Shown in pieces: positions 43,122-52,355 of a stretch of DNA of 64,000 nucleotides (position 1 is its first letter; each line of letters begins with the position of its first letter). The position numbers and the translations under genes were made by a program. The DNA is from Micrococcales bacterium (GTDB lineage: Bacteria; Actinomycetota; Actinomycetes; Actinomycetales; Dermatophilaceae): assembly GCA_021287075.1 (NCBI GenBank), contig JAJTBD010000001.1, positions 124,001-188,000 of the forward strand, given 5' to 3'. The notes below the pieces were generated by a model. It was not told the DNA's origin. It saw only the letters and a list, made by a program, of their open reading frames with translations, and made no database searches.

Positions 43122-45038
43122 TCATGCCGGCTCGCCCTCGAGGGGCTCGAGCAGCTCCGAGCGGAGCCAGTCGGCGGGGATGGCGAAGCCGTCGACGAGC
43201 GTCTGGGCGTGCTCGCGCAGCTCACCGCACAGCTCGCCGACCATCGCGGTGATCCGCTTGGCCTGGGCGGCGCTGATCCGGCCGTGCTCGAGATACCAGG
43301 CCCGGTGGCGCTCGATGGTCGAGAGCACGTGCAGGTCGCACACCCGCCCGAGCAGGGCCGCCGCCTCGGGGTCATCGCAGGACTCGATGCCCTCGACGAA
43401 GGCCTCGAGGACGACGCGGTCGATGTGGGCCGCGGCGGTGGCGATCAGGTGGTCCTGGGCGTCGTTGAAGACCTCGAAGGCATTGGCCCCGTCGTCCTTG
43501 GCCGCCCTGCGCATCCGCATGGCGAGCCCCTCGAGCATGTGCCGCTCCCGGTCCTCGAAGAGGTCGAGCTGGCCGCCGCGGTCGGAGAGGGCCTCCATCG
43601 TGTCCTTGCCGGGCGAGCCAGCGATGAGCCGCTGGATCAGCGACCCACCGGCGACGCGCTCGATGGCGGCGCCGGCGAACTGCCTGGCGCCGAAGGCGAC
43701 GGTGCCAGGGTGTCGAGCGAGCCGAACTCGTCGCGGTAGTCGGTCAGCAGCCCCTTGCCGACGAGCTGGAGCAGGACGGTGTTGTCGCCCTCGAAGGTGG
43801 TGAAGACGTCGGTGTCGGCCTTGAGCTGGGGCAGTCGGTTCATCGCGAGATAGCCGGCGCCGCCGCACGCCTCCCGGCAGGTCTGGATGGTGGCGGTCGC
43901 GTGGGCGGTCTGGGCGGCCTTGAGCCCCGCCGCCCGGGCCTCCAGCTCGCGTTGCACGCGCTCGTCGACGTCACCGCTGGCCGACTGCACCTCGTGCATC
44001 GACTCCACGAGCTGGTTCTGGGCGAACATCAGGGCATAGGAGGTGGCGAGGGCTGGCAGCAGCTTGCGCTGGTGTGCGCGGTAGTCGAGCAACAGCACCT
44101 CCTCGTCGGTGCCGGGCCGCGCGAACTGCCGACGGTGCAGCGCATAGGTGATCGCCAGCGCCAGTGCGGATCGCGTTGCGGCAGAGGCGCCCCGCCCACA
44201 CTCACGCGCCCTCGCACCAGGGTGCCGAGCATCGTGAAGAAGCGCCGCGAGGGGTTGTCGATCGGGGAGGTGTAGGCCCCGTTGTCATCGATCGAGCCAT
44301 AGCGGTCGAGCAGGTTCTCCCGCGGGACGCGCACCTGGTCGAACATGAGCCGGCCGTCGTCGACACCGGGCAGGCCGGCCTTGGCTCCGCAGTCGCCGAT
44401 CGTGACGCCGGGCATCGGGGCGCCCAGTCCGTCACGGATCGGCACGAGGACGCAGTGCACCCCGTGTGCGGTGCCGTCGACGACCAGCTGGGCGAAGACA
44501 GCGGCCATCGTGCCGTGGGCGGCGGCATTGCCGATGTAGTCCTGCGCGCACGCTCGTCGGGGGAGTGCACGACGATCTCGTCGGTCTCGCGGTCATAGGT
44601 GGCCGTGGTCAGCAGCGACTGGACGTCGGATCCGTGCCCGGTCTCGGTCATCGCGAAACAGCCGGGCAGGCGGGCCTCGACGATGTCGCGCAGGTATGCC
44701 GTGTGGTGGCGCGCGGTGCCGAGGTTGGCCACCGCACCCCCGAAGAGCCCGAACTGCACGCCCGCCTTGACCAAGAGCGAGAGGTCGGCGTGCCCGAGCA
44801 TCTCGAAGGCGGTCACGCAGGCGCCGGGGTCACCACCGAAGCCCCGCTCCGCCGAGAAGCCGAGCCCCGCGTGGGGGAGGGAGGCGAGGTCGATGAGCTG
44901 GTCCCGCACGCGCTCGCGGTATGCCGCGAGGTCCAGTTCCTGCGTCGGGTAGCCGAACCGCTCGTGCCCGAGGTCGGTCCTGGCCTGCTGGCGCACTTCG
45001 CCCCAACGGCCGTCGAGGGCTCTGCGGATGGCGCTCAT
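43122..45038 (-). pseudogene. Acyl-CoA oxidase/dehydrogenase gene with three frameshifts
   Basis: One long acyl-CoA oxidase-type gene (about 638 codons) broken into four frames. The first part, from the ATG at 45038, reads MSAIRRALDG to FAMTETGHGSDVQSLLT and ends near 44543; the second covers AVFAQLVVDGTAHGVHCVLV to RRFFTMLGTLVRGRVSVGG near 44190; the third covers VLLLDYRAHQRKLLPALATSY to DYRDEFGSLDTLA near 43705; the last runs FGARQFAGAAIERVAGGSL to the stop. Each break is repaired by adding one base to a two-base run (AA or CC on the coding strand). Either a true pseudogene or three sequencing deletions. Its ATG overlaps the TetR stop, so it belonged to a TetR operon. Confidence 0.82.
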
Positions 45039-45793
45039 GTGTGCTCCTGGGCCGGTCCGCGCCAGGCCGGGGCGAGCCCCGACCAGGCCAGATCGGTCAG
45101 TCGTGCGGCGAGCCCGGCGCGCGGGGTGCGGGCCGAGGTGGTCTGGTCCGCGAGCCACTGGTCTGAAGCAGCGCGGACCATCCCAACGACGCCTGCGCCC
45201 CAGACCCTGGCGGGAGCGGGGTCCTGACCCGAGGCCCGCAGGGCACTCGCGAGCAGGTCGCCGATGGCGTCGGAGATATGGGCGGTCGCCCGCCCGGCGG
45301 GGTCGGCACGCGGGTCCCGCTCGGTCGGCGCGAGCAGGGGGGCGCGCATGACGAAGCGGTAGACCTCCGGGTCCTTCTCGACAAGTGCGAGATAGGCGTC
45401 GATGGCGGCGGCGATGACGGCGCGGCCGTCCCGCTGGGTGTCGGCCGTCAGTGGGGCGGAGCCACCATGGCTGCCGAGCGCGCGATAGAGGTCGCGCACG
45501 ATCAGGGCGTTCACGTGATCGGACACCGCGGCATACAGCCCGGCGCGGTCGGTGAAGTGGCGATAGACAACCGTCTTGGATGTGCCTGCGGCAGAGGCGA
45601 TCTCGTCGATGCCGAGCTCGGCGCCATGGCTGCGGATGGCGCGCAGCGCGGCCTCGACGAGCTCCTGCCTGCGCGCCGCCCGGTGGGCCTCCCACCGAGT
45701 GCTGCGGCCGTCGACGGGCCGGGCGTGCCCCTCGGTGGCCGGGGCCCCGTCGCGGGCCGCGATGGTGCGCACTGCTCGTCCCTGAACTGCCAT
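45035..45793 (-). CDS. TetR-family transcriptional regulator
   Basis: A 252-aa protein. After a 35-residue basic extension, residues about 40-90 form the TetR helix-turn-helix (ELGIDEIASAAGTSKTVVYRHF), followed by an all-helical ligand domain with VEKDPEVYRFVMRAPLL. Regulators of this subfamily commonly sense acyl-CoA. It is divergent from the thiolase-FabG-MaoC operon across 106 bp holding an imperfect palindrome, and is followed by the broken acyl-CoA oxidase gene (ATGA overlap). Predicted leaderless: TACGGT (45806-45801) is 7 nt from the ATG. Confidence 0.88.
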   Translation of the reverse strand: MAVQGRAVRTIAARDGAPATEGHARPVDGRSTRWEAHRAARRQELVEAALRAIRSHGAELGIDEIASAAGTSKTVVYRHFTDRAGLYAAVSDHVNALIVRDLYRALGSHGGSAPLTADTQRDGRAVIAAAIDAYLALVEKDPEVYRFVMRAPLLAPTERDPRADPAGRATAHISDAIGDLLASALRASGQDPAPARVWGAGVVGMVRAASDQWLADQTTSARTPRAGLAARLTDLAWSGLAPAWRGPAQEHT

Positions 45794-45801
45794 GTCCGGG
45801 A

Positions 45802-45832
45802 CCGTAGCAGGTACTCCAAGTATCTGCTACCG
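45802..45832. promoter_or_regulatory. TetR-type operator in divergent promoter
   Basis: Imperfect palindrome: 13-bp arms 45802-45814 and 45820-45832 match at 11 of 13 positions around a 5-bp spacer. It covers the predicted -10 of the TetR gene and lies about 70 bp before the thiolase GTG. Likely site for the TetR protein encoded at 45035-45793. Confidence 0.65.
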
Positions 45833-45899
45833 TCCGTATCGAGTAACCGCACCGACGCGAAACGGCCCAGCAGCCGTCGCCCTCGAAGGAGCCACAGCC

Positions 45900-47183
45900 G
45901 TGACCCAGACCCGCCGCGCCGCGATCATCGGCGGCAACCGCATCCCGTTCGCCCGCCAGAACGGCGCCTACGCCCGCGCGTCCGACCAGGACATGCTCAC
46001 CGCCACGCTCGAGGGCCTCGTGGCCCGCTATGGCCTGGCCGGCGAGCGGATGGGCGAGGTCGTCGCCGGCGCGGTGCTCAAGCACAGCCGCGACTTCAAC
46101 CTCACCCGCGAGACCGTGCTCGGCTCCTCGCTCAGCCCCGCCACGCCGGCCTATGACGTCCAGCAGGCCTGCGGCACCGGCCTGGAGGCCGCGATCCTCG
46201 TGGCCAACAAGATCGCCCTCGGGCAGGTGGAGTCGGGCATCGCCGGCGGTGTCGACACCGCCTCCGACGCCCCGATCGCCGTCAGCGAGGGGCTGCGCGA
46301 GACGCTGCTCAAGCTCAACCGCGCCAAGACCCCGCAGGAGCGCGCCAAGGCCGCGCTCGGTCTGCGCCCCGGCCACCTGCTGCCTGCCATCCCGCAGAAC
46401 GTCGAGCCGCGCACCGGCCTGTCGATGGGCGAGCACATGGCGCAGACCGCCGAGCGCTGGGGCATCACCCGCGAGGCGATGGACGAGCTCGCCGTGGCCA
46501 GCCACCAGAACCTGGCCCGCGCCTACGACGAGGGCTTCTTCGACGACCTGATGACCTCCTACATGGGACTGTCCAAGGACGCCAACCTGCGCCCGGACTC
46601 CTCTCTGGAGAAGCTCGCCAAGCTCAAGCCGGTCTTCGGCGACCGTGAGCACGGCACGATGACCGCCGGCAACTCGACCCCGCTCACCGACGGCGCCTCG
46701 CTGGTGCTGCTCGGCTCCGACGAGTGGGCCGCCGAGCACAGCCTCCCGGTGCTGGCGCACCTCGTCGACGCCGAGACGGCGGCCGTCGACTATGTCCACG
46801 GCGACGAGGGGCTGCTGATGGCGCCGGCATACGCCCTGCCCCGAGTGCTGGAGCGCAACAACATGCGCCTCCAGGACTTCGACTTCCTCGAGATCCACGA
46901 GGCCTTCGCGGCCACGGTGCTCTCGACCCTCAAGGCCTGGGAGGACGAGGAGTTCTGCCGCGAGCGCCTCGGGCTCGACCAGCCCATCGGCGCCATCGAC
47001 CGCAGCCGGCTCAACGTCAACGGCTCCTCGCTCGCCGCAGGCCACCCCTTCGCCGCCACCGGCGGCCGCATCGTCGCCTCGCTGGCCAAGATGCTCCACG
47101 CCAAGGGCAAGGGCAGCCGCGGCCTGATCTCCATCTGTGCCGCCGGCGGCCAGGGCGTCATGGCCATCCTCGAGGCCGCCTGA
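45900..47183 (+). CDS. Acetyl-CoA C-acyltransferase (thiolase, FadA2-like)
   Basis: A 427-aa thiolase from the GTG at 45900 (AAGGAG 8 nt upstream). Nucleophile Cys is in VQQACGTGLEAAI, the His of the GHP motif in SSLAAGHPFAATGGR, and the second catalytic Cys in LISICAAGGQG; EIHEAFAATVLSTLKAW is the NEAF-like block. It cleaves or forms beta-ketoacyl-CoA. Gene order thiolase-FabG4-MaoC with an acyl-CoA dehydrogenase-type gene beside it resembles fadA2-fabG4-htdX-fadE5 of mycobacteria, here all in one direction. Confidence 0.92.
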   Translation: MTQTRRAAIIGGNRIPFARQNGAYARASDQDMLTATLEGLVARYGLAGERMGEVVAGAVLKHSRDFNLTRETVLGSSLSPATPAYDVQQACGTGLEAAILVANKIALGQVESGIAGGVDTASDAPIAVSEGLRETLLKLNRAKTPQERAKAALGLRPGHLLPAIPQNVEPRTGLSMGEHMAQTAERWGITREAMDELAVASHQNLARAYDEGFFDDLMTSYMGLSKDANLRPDSSLEKLAKLKPVFGDREHGTMTAGNSTPLTDGASLVLLGSDEWAAEHSLPVLAHLVDAETAAVDYVHGDEGLLMAPAYALPRVLERNNMRLQDFDFLEIHEAFAATVLSTLKAWEDEEFCRERLGLDQPIGAIDRSRLNVNGSSLAAGHPFAATGGRIVASLAKMLHAKGKGSRGLISICAAGGQGVMAILEAA

Positions 47184-47228
47184 GCCCGGCCGGACTCGCC
47201 AATACCTTTACGCAGGAAGAGAACTGAC

Positions 47229-48584
47229 ATGGGTGACACCTATTCGCAGATCGTCAACTCCGGCCTCGGCAAGCAGGTCGCCGGCACGCTGGGCCTGCCT
47301 CGGCCGTCCCGGCTGCGCCGATACACCCCCGGCGGCACGCTGATCGACGGGCCGGTCCTCGTCGGTGGTCACGGCGACGCGCCGCTGGCAGCCCGCGTCC
47401 GCACCCTCCTCGGCGAGCGCGGTGTCGCGGTGGCCGAGGCCCCGGCGGCGGACGCGCCGTCGGAGGAGACCCTGTCGGCGGTCGTGGCCGACCTCTCCCA
47501 GGTGCAGTCGCCCGAGGACCTCGAGAGCCTGCGCGCCCTCGTCGGCCCGGCGCTCAAGCGCCTCGGCCCGTCCTCGCGCGTCGTGATCATCGGGGCTGCC
47601 CCCGAGCAGGCGACCGGCGCCGCGCAGCGGGCCGCGCGCCGCGCCCTCAAGGGCATCACCCGCTCCATCGGCAAGGAGATGCGGGCCGGCGGCACCGCCA
47701 ACCTCGTGCTCGTCGCCGACGGCGCCATCGACAACGCCGACGCCGCGGTGGAGTTCCTGCTCTCGGGTCGCTCGGCCTATGTCTCGGGCCAGGTCGTGCG
47801 CGTCGGCGCCGGCCACCCCAGCCCAGCGGCCGACCCGGCCAGGCCGCTCGCCGGCAAGGTCGCGGTCGTCACCGGCGCCGCGCGCGGCATCGGCGCCGCG
47901 ATCGCCGAGGTGCTCTCGCGCGACGGCGCCACGGTCGTCTGTGTCGACATCCCCGCCGCGGGCGACGCGCTGGCCGGCGTGGCCAACAAGGTCGGCGGGA
48001 CCGCGCTCCAGGCCGATGTCACTGCCGCCGACGCCGGCAGCCGCATCCTCGAGCACTGCCGCAGCCGCCACGGCGGCCTCGACATCGTCGTGCACAACGC
48101 CGGCATCACGCGCGACAAGTTGCTCGCCAACACCGACGCCGACCGCTGGGCCACCGTCGTCGACGTCAACCTCGGCTCGATCCTGCGGATGAACGAGACG
48201 CTGCTGTCCGACGAGGGCATCCGCGAGGGCGGGCACATGGTGCTCGTCTCCTCGATCGCCGGCATCGCCGGCAACCGTGGGCAGGCCAACTACGCAGCCT
48301 CCAAGGCCGGCGTCATCGGTCTGGTCGACGCCTTGGCGGCCGACGAGGGCGTGTGTGCCCGCGGGATCACCGTCAACGCCGTGGCCCCGGGCTTCATCGA
48401 GACCGAGATGACCGGCAAGATCCCGCTCGCGACCCGCGAGATGGGGCGCCGCGTCAACTCCCTCGCCCAGGGCGGGCTCCCCGTCGACGTCGCCGAGACG
48501 ATCGCGTGGCTGAGCCAGGACGCCAACGCCGGCGTCACCGGCAATGTCATCCGGGTCTGCGGCCAGAGCCTGCTCGGGGCCTGA
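47229..48584 (+). CDS. fabG: High-molecular-weight 3-oxoacyl reductase (FabG4-like)
   Basis: A 451-aa protein, twice normal FabG size. Residues 1-205 are a degenerate flavodoxin-like domain (VLVGGHGDAPLAARVRTLL; AARRALKGITRSIGKEMR), residues 210-450 a complete SDR: VAVVTGAARGIGAAIA, VHNAGITRD, Ser in LVSSIAGIAGNRG, and YAASKAG. This matches the HMwFabG/FabG4 type that reduces beta-ketoacyl-CoA. It lies between thiolase and MaoC genes of the same pathway, 45 bp after the thiolase stop. Confidence 0.9.
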   Translation: MGDTYSQIVNSGLGKQVAGTLGLPRPSRLRRYTPGGTLIDGPVLVGGHGDAPLAARVRTLLGERGVAVAEAPAADAPSEETLSAVVADLSQVQSPEDLESLRALVGPALKRLGPSSRVVIIGAAPEQATGAAQRAARRALKGITRSIGKEMRAGGTANLVLVADGAIDNADAAVEFLLSGRSAYVSGQVVRVGAGHPSPAADPARPLAGKVAVVTGAARGIGAAIAEVLSRDGATVVCVDIPAAGDALAGVANKVGGTALQADVTAADAGSRILEHCRSRHGGLDIVVHNAGITRDKLLANTDADRWATVVDVNLGSILRMNETLLSDEGIREGGHMVLVSSIAGIAGNRGQANYAASKAGVIGLVDALAADEGVCARGITVNAVAPGFIETEMTGKIPLATREMGRRVNSLAQGGLPVDVAETIAWLSQDANAGVTGNVIRVCGQSLLGA

Positions 48585-48585
48585 C

Positions 48586-49461
48586 ATGACCAGCGCCCCC
48601 GTGCCCATGGAGGTCGAGACCCTCCGCAGCGCGCCGTCGCTGCCGACCGTCTTCGCCCGGGCTGCCGCGACCGCGCGCGGGCGATCCGGAGACAGCCTGC
48701 CGCACCGGCTGCTCGAACTGCCGGGCGTGACGGTCGAGCGCGGGCGTCTCGTGGACTACCAGCGGCTGTGCGGTTTTGCCGTGGGCGACGTGCTGCCCCA
48801 CACCTATCCGCATGTGCTCGGCTTTCCGCTCCAGGCCGCGCTGATGGCCAAGGGCGACTTCCCGCTGCCCCTGGTCGGGCTCGTCCACCTCGAGAACGCG
48901 ATCACGGTACAGCGGCAGCTCACTGCCGACGACACGCTCGACATCTCGGTCTCGGCCACCCGGCTGCGCCCACACCCCAAGGGTCGCCTCGTCGACCTCG
49001 TCACCGAGGCCGACGTCGCAGGGGAGCGGGTCTGGGAGGGGCGCAGCACCTATCTGCACCGCGGCCGGGGCGACGCGTCCGCGGAGCCCGGCATCCCTGC
49101 CCCGCCCATGCCGCAGGGCCAGGCGAGCGCCGTGTGGCGGCTGCCCGAGGGCCTGGGCCGCTCCTACGGCTCGGTCAGCGGCGACGTCAACCCCATCCAC
49201 CTGCACGCCCTCACCGCGCGGACGATGGGCTTCAGGCGCGCGATCGCCCACGGCATGTGGACCTATGCCCGCACCCTCGCGGCCCTGGGCGGCCAGGGCT
49301 CCGGGCCGTCGGCCAGCCACGTGTGGTTCAGGAAGCCCGTCTTCCTCCCCGGGTCGGTCGAGCTGCTGGTCGACCGCTCCCAGCCGCGAGTGGTCGCCGG
49401 CCTTCGGGCCCACCGCAAGGCCGAGATCGAGCACCTCGTCCTCACCCTCGAGGCACGCTGA
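48586..49461 (+). CDS. MaoC-like (3R)-hydroxyacyl-CoA dehydratase (HtdX-like)
   Basis: A 291-aa double-hotdog protein. ATG at 48586, one base after the FabG stop. The N-terminal half has PHVLGFPLQAALMAKGDFPL; the C-terminal half holds the hydratase-2 motif in YGSVSGDVNPIHLHALTARTMGF (Asp and His of the catalytic pair) and AIAHGMWTYARTL. It hydrates enoyl-CoA to the (R)-3-hydroxyacyl-CoA that FabG4 oxidises or acts in the reverse direction. The three genes thus form a compact elongation or degradation module. A hairpin follows it. Confidence 0.9.
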   Translation: MTSAPVPMEVETLRSAPSLPTVFARAAATARGRSGDSLPHRLLELPGVTVERGRLVDYQRLCGFAVGDVLPHTYPHVLGFPLQAALMAKGDFPLPLVGLVHLENAITVQRQLTADDTLDISVSATRLRPHPKGRLVDLVTEADVAGERVWEGRSTYLHRGRGDASAEPGIPAPPMPQGQASAVWRLPEGLGRSYGSVSGDVNPIHLHALTARTMGFRRAIAHGMWTYARTLAALGGQGSGPSASHVWFRKPVFLPGSVELLVDRSQPRVVAGLRAHRKAEIEHLVLTLEAR

Positions 49462-49514
49462 GCCCCAAGCGGCGATATCGGCTGGGGCGGCCTGAGGGCC
49501 GAGCACTAACATTG

Positions 49515-49549
49515 GTATGCCGCGTGCGCACCTCGCGCACGCGGCATAC
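49515..49549. terminator. GGTATGCCGC hairpin between MaoC and thrS
   Basis: Perfect 15-bp arms (49515-49529, 49535-49549) with a 5-nt loop, starting GTATGCCGC and ending GCGGCATAC. Likely terminator of the thiolase operon, 55 bp before the thrS start. Confidence 0.75.
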
Positions 49550-49603
49550 GTCCGCACCGCCCACCACGCGCGAGCCCGCGCATGCGCACCCCAGGAGTCA
49601 CCC

Positions 49604-51613
49604 GTGTCCCAGATCCCCATCACCGTCGCCGGCAGCGAGCGTCAGGTGGAGCAGGGCACGACCGCGGCCGAGCTCTTTGCCGACGACTCCCGCGTGGTGG
49701 TCGCCCGCGTCAACGGCGAGCTGCGCGACCTCGCCCACGTGCTCGCCGACGGCGACGCCGTCGAGCCGGTCGACGTGGCCAGCGAGGACGGCCTCAACGT
49801 GCTGCGCCACAGCTGCGCCCACGTGATGGCCCAGGCCGTGCAGCAGGTCAACCCCGACGCCAAGCTCGGCATCGGCCCGCCCATCCGCGACGGCTTCTAC
49901 TACGACTTCGACGTCGCCGAGCCCTTCACCCCCGACGACCTCAAAAAGCTCGAGAAGGTCATGCAGCGCATCATCAACGAGGGCCAGACCTTCGTGCGCC
50001 GCGAGATCTCCGACGCCGACGCCCTGACGGAGCTGGCGGCCGAGCCCTACAAGTGCGAGCTCGTCGGGCTCAAGGGCGGCATGTCCCACGACGACGCCGA
50101 GGCCGGCGCCGGCGTCGAGGTCGGCGAGGGGACCCTCACGATCTATGACAACGTCCGCCGCGATGGCAGCCGGGCGTGGGGCGACCTGTGCCGCGGGCCG
50201 CACCTGCCCAACACCAAGATCCTCGGCAACGCCTTCAAGCTCATGCGCTCGGCGGCGGCCTACTGGCGCGGCGACCAGCGCAACCAGCAGCTCCAGCGGC
50301 TCTATGGCACGGCCTGGCCGACCAAGGACGAGCTCAAGGCCTATCTCGACCGGCTCGCCGAGGCCGAGAAGCGCGACCACCGCAAGCTCGGCGTCGAGCT
50401 CGACCTCTACTCCTTCCCCGACGAGATCGGCTCGGGCCTGCCCGTCTTCCACCCCAAGGGCGGCGTCATCAAGCGGGTCATGGAGGACTATGTCCGCCAG
50501 CGCCACATCGACGAGGGCTTCCTCTATGTCGGCACGCCCCACATCGCCAAGGACGGCCTCTTCCACACCTCGGGTCACCTGCCCTACTACGCCGACACGA
50601 TGTTCCCGCCGCTGCACGTCGACGAGGAGCGCAACGACGCCGGCGAGGTCACCAAGGCCGGACAGGACTACCGCCTCAAGGCGATGAACTGCCCGATGCA
50701 CAACCTCATCTACCGCTCGCGCGGGCGCTCCTACCGCGAGCTGCCGCTGCGGCTGTTCGAGTTCGGCTCGGTCTACCGCTACGAGAAGTCCGGCGTCATC
50801 CACGGCCTGACCCGCGTGCGCGGCTTCGCCCAGGACGACTCCCACTCCTATGTCACGGCCGAGCAGGCCGGCGACGAGATCCGCCACCTGCTCGACTTCG
50901 TCCTCGGGCTGCTGCGCGACTTCGGCCTCGACGACTTCTATCTCGAGCTGTCGACCCGTGACGACTCCGACAAGTTCATCGGCTCCGACGAGCAGTGGGC
51001 CGAGGCCACCCGCATCCTCGAGGAGGCCTGCACCTCAACGGGACTCGAGCTCGTCCCCGACCCGGGCGGCGCCGCCTACTACGGCCCCAAGGTCTCGGTC
51101 CAGGCCAAGGACGCCATCGGCCGCACCTGGCAGATGTCGACGATCCAGTACGACTTCAACCAGCCCGAGCGCTTCGAGCTCGAGTACCAGGCCGCCGACG
51201 GCTCGCGCCAGCGCCCGGTGATGATCCACTCGGCCAAGTTCGGCTCCATCGAGCGCTTCATGGGCGTGCTCGTCGAGCACTACGCCGGCGCCTTCCCGCC
51301 CTGGCTCTCGCCGGTGCAGGTCCTCGGCGTCCCGGTCGCCGAGGACTTCGAGCCCTACCTCCAGGAGGTCCTCGACCAGCTCGCGGCCAAGGGGATCCGG
51401 GTCGAGCTGGACCGCAGCGACGACCGCTTCCCCAAGAAGATCCGCAACGCGAGCAAGTCCAAGGTGCCCTTCGTCCTCATCGCCGGCGGCGAGGACCGCG
51501 ATGCCGGCGCCGTCTCCTTCCGCTATCGCAGCGGGGAGCAGAAGAACGGCGTGCCGATCGCCGACGCGGTCGCCGAGATCGTCGAGGCCGTGGAGTCGCG
51601 CCGCCAGGTCTGA
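49604..51613 (+). CDS. thrS: Threonyl-tRNA synthetase
   Basis: A 669-aa class II synthetase. The GTG at 49604 (AGGAG 7 nt upstream) is preferred; the frame opens earlier at an ATG inside the upstream hairpin. Domains in order: TGS (residues 1-65), the editing/SAD region with [12 protein letters not shown] (HxxxH) and [11 protein letters not shown], catalytic core with motif 1 region, [16 protein letters not shown] [16 protein letters not shown] (zinc Cys), motif 2 [11 protein letters not shown], motif 3 [15 protein letters not shown], and the anticodon-binding domain at the end. It charges tRNA-Thr with proofreading. Followed by a strong hairpin. Confidence 0.97.
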   Translation: MSQIPITVAGSERQVEQGTTAAELFADDSRVVVARVNGELRDLAHVLADGDAVEPVDVASEDGLNVLRHSCAHVMAQAVQQVNPDAKLGIGPPIRDGFYYDFDVAEPFTPDDLKKLEKVMQRIINEGQTFVRREISDADALTELAAEPYKCELVGLKGGMSHDDAEAGAGVEVGEGTLTIYDNVRRDGSRAWGDLCRGPHLPNTKILGNAFKLMRSAAAYWRGDQRNQQLQRLYGTAWPTKDELKAYLDRLAEAEKRDHRKLGVELDLYSFPDEIGSGLPVFHPKGGVIKRVMEDYVRQRHIDEGFLYVGTPHIAKDGLFHTSGHLPYYADTMFPPLHVDEERNDAGEVTKAGQDYRLKAMNCPMHNLIYRSRGRSYRELPLRLFEFGSVYRYEKSGVIHGLTRVRGFAQDDSHSYVTAEQAGDEIRHLLDFVLGLLRDFGLDDFYLELSTRDDSDKFIGSDEQWAEATRILEEACTSTGLELVPDPGGAAYYGPKVSVQAKDAIGRTWQMSTIQYDFNQPERFELEYQAADGSRQRPVMIHSAKFGSIERFMGVLVEHYAGAFPPWLSPVQVLGVPVAEDFEPYLQEVLDQLAAKGIRVELDRSDDRFPKKIRNASKSKVPFVLIAGGEDRDAGAVSFRYRSGEQKNGVPIADAVAEIVEAVESRRQV

Positions 51614-51630
51614 GCCCACCACGCACGGCC

Positions 51631-51667
51631 GGTATGCCGCGGGCGCGAGCTGCGCCCGCGGCATACC
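51631..51667. terminator. GGTATGCCGC hairpin after thrS
   Basis: Perfect 16-bp arms (51631-51646, 51652-51667), loop of five bases, 18 bp after the thrS stop. Same outer arm sequence as the hairpins at 41470, 49515 and 58927. Confidence 0.8.
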
Positions 51668-51796
51668 CCTGTCTGGGGAGGCTCCGCCCCGCGTCATCTG
51701 CGCGCCACCGGCCGGTGACTCTTCCGTGACCTGGTGCGGGCACAGATACCGCTCAGGTATGACGCGCGGGGGCGGGCGCCCCGGAAGACTTCTGCC

Positions 51797-52198
51797 GTGC
51801 ATCGAGCAGGAGCCGTGGAGATCCACGAGATCAACGAGGACGGCACGACCGGAGCGCCGGTGGGGGCCGGCTGGATCGTGTCGAGGGGCGCCGTCCTCAT
51901 GCGGGACCCAGGAGCCTCTGCTCGGATGCCGATGCGCGCCGTCGTCCCGGTCACTGCAGGGGGTGGCCGGGACGGGCGGCGCGCGAACCAGGCCAAGGAG
52001 ATCGAGTGCGTGCGCCTGCACTACAGCGAGGGGCTCGAGGGCTATGTCGCCCTGGAGCTCGCGCAGGAGTGGGACGGCGAGCTCAACACCGAGGTCCTGG
52101 CCGACGCGGCCGGCAAGGCCCCCGCTGGGGGCGCCCGCCAGATGGTCGCGGCCAAGGGGATCTGTGACTGGTTCCCACGACTTCCGGGATGCCGTTGA
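51797..52198 (+). CDS. Orphan small hypothetical protein
   Basis: Open frame of 133 codons from a GTG at 51797 (GGAAG 9 nt upstream); it could start earlier, near 51734. The translation contains VEIHEINEDGTTGAPVGAGW, IVSRGAVLMRDPG, then VRLHYSEGLEGYVALELAQEW and ends with a short Cys-containing tail. Codon use is GC3-rich like its neighbours. I do not recognise a family. It is bounded on both sides by GGTATGCCGC-type hairpins (51631 and 52256), so it is its own transcription unit. It may not be a real gene, but the amino acid composition is more protein-like than that of the alternative frames. Confidence 0.45.
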   Translation: MHRAGAVEIHEINEDGTTGAPVGAGWIVSRGAVLMRDPGASARMPMRAVVPVTAGGGRDGRRANQAKEIECVRLHYSEGLEGYVALELAQEWDGELNTEVLADAAGKAPAGGARQMVAAKGICDWFPRLPGCR

Positions 52199-52255
52199 GG
52201 GACGGCATCGCGGACGCTGCGTGGGCGATGACGGTCGCCTCGCAGCCGGGGGGAA

Positions 52256-52290
52256 GGTGTGCCGCGGGCCCGATGGGCCCGCGGCATACC
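52256..52290. terminator. GGTGTGCCGC/GCGGCATACC hairpin after orphan gene
   Basis: 16-bp arms (52256-52271, 52275-52290) with one G-T pair and a 3-nt loop. A variant of the GGTATGCCGC hairpin family, between the orphan gene and the histidine kinase gene. Confidence 0.7.
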
Positions 52291-52355
52291 ACTGCTCAGG
52301 GGCCGACCGGGATGACACGGGTCGGCGCAGGGACACGACAGGGGAGCTGGTGACG

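Noticed and set aside
49462..49603. T-box leader for thrS
   Set aside because: The 142-bp gap is too short, holds a simple hairpin and shows no T-box sequence or specifier stem.
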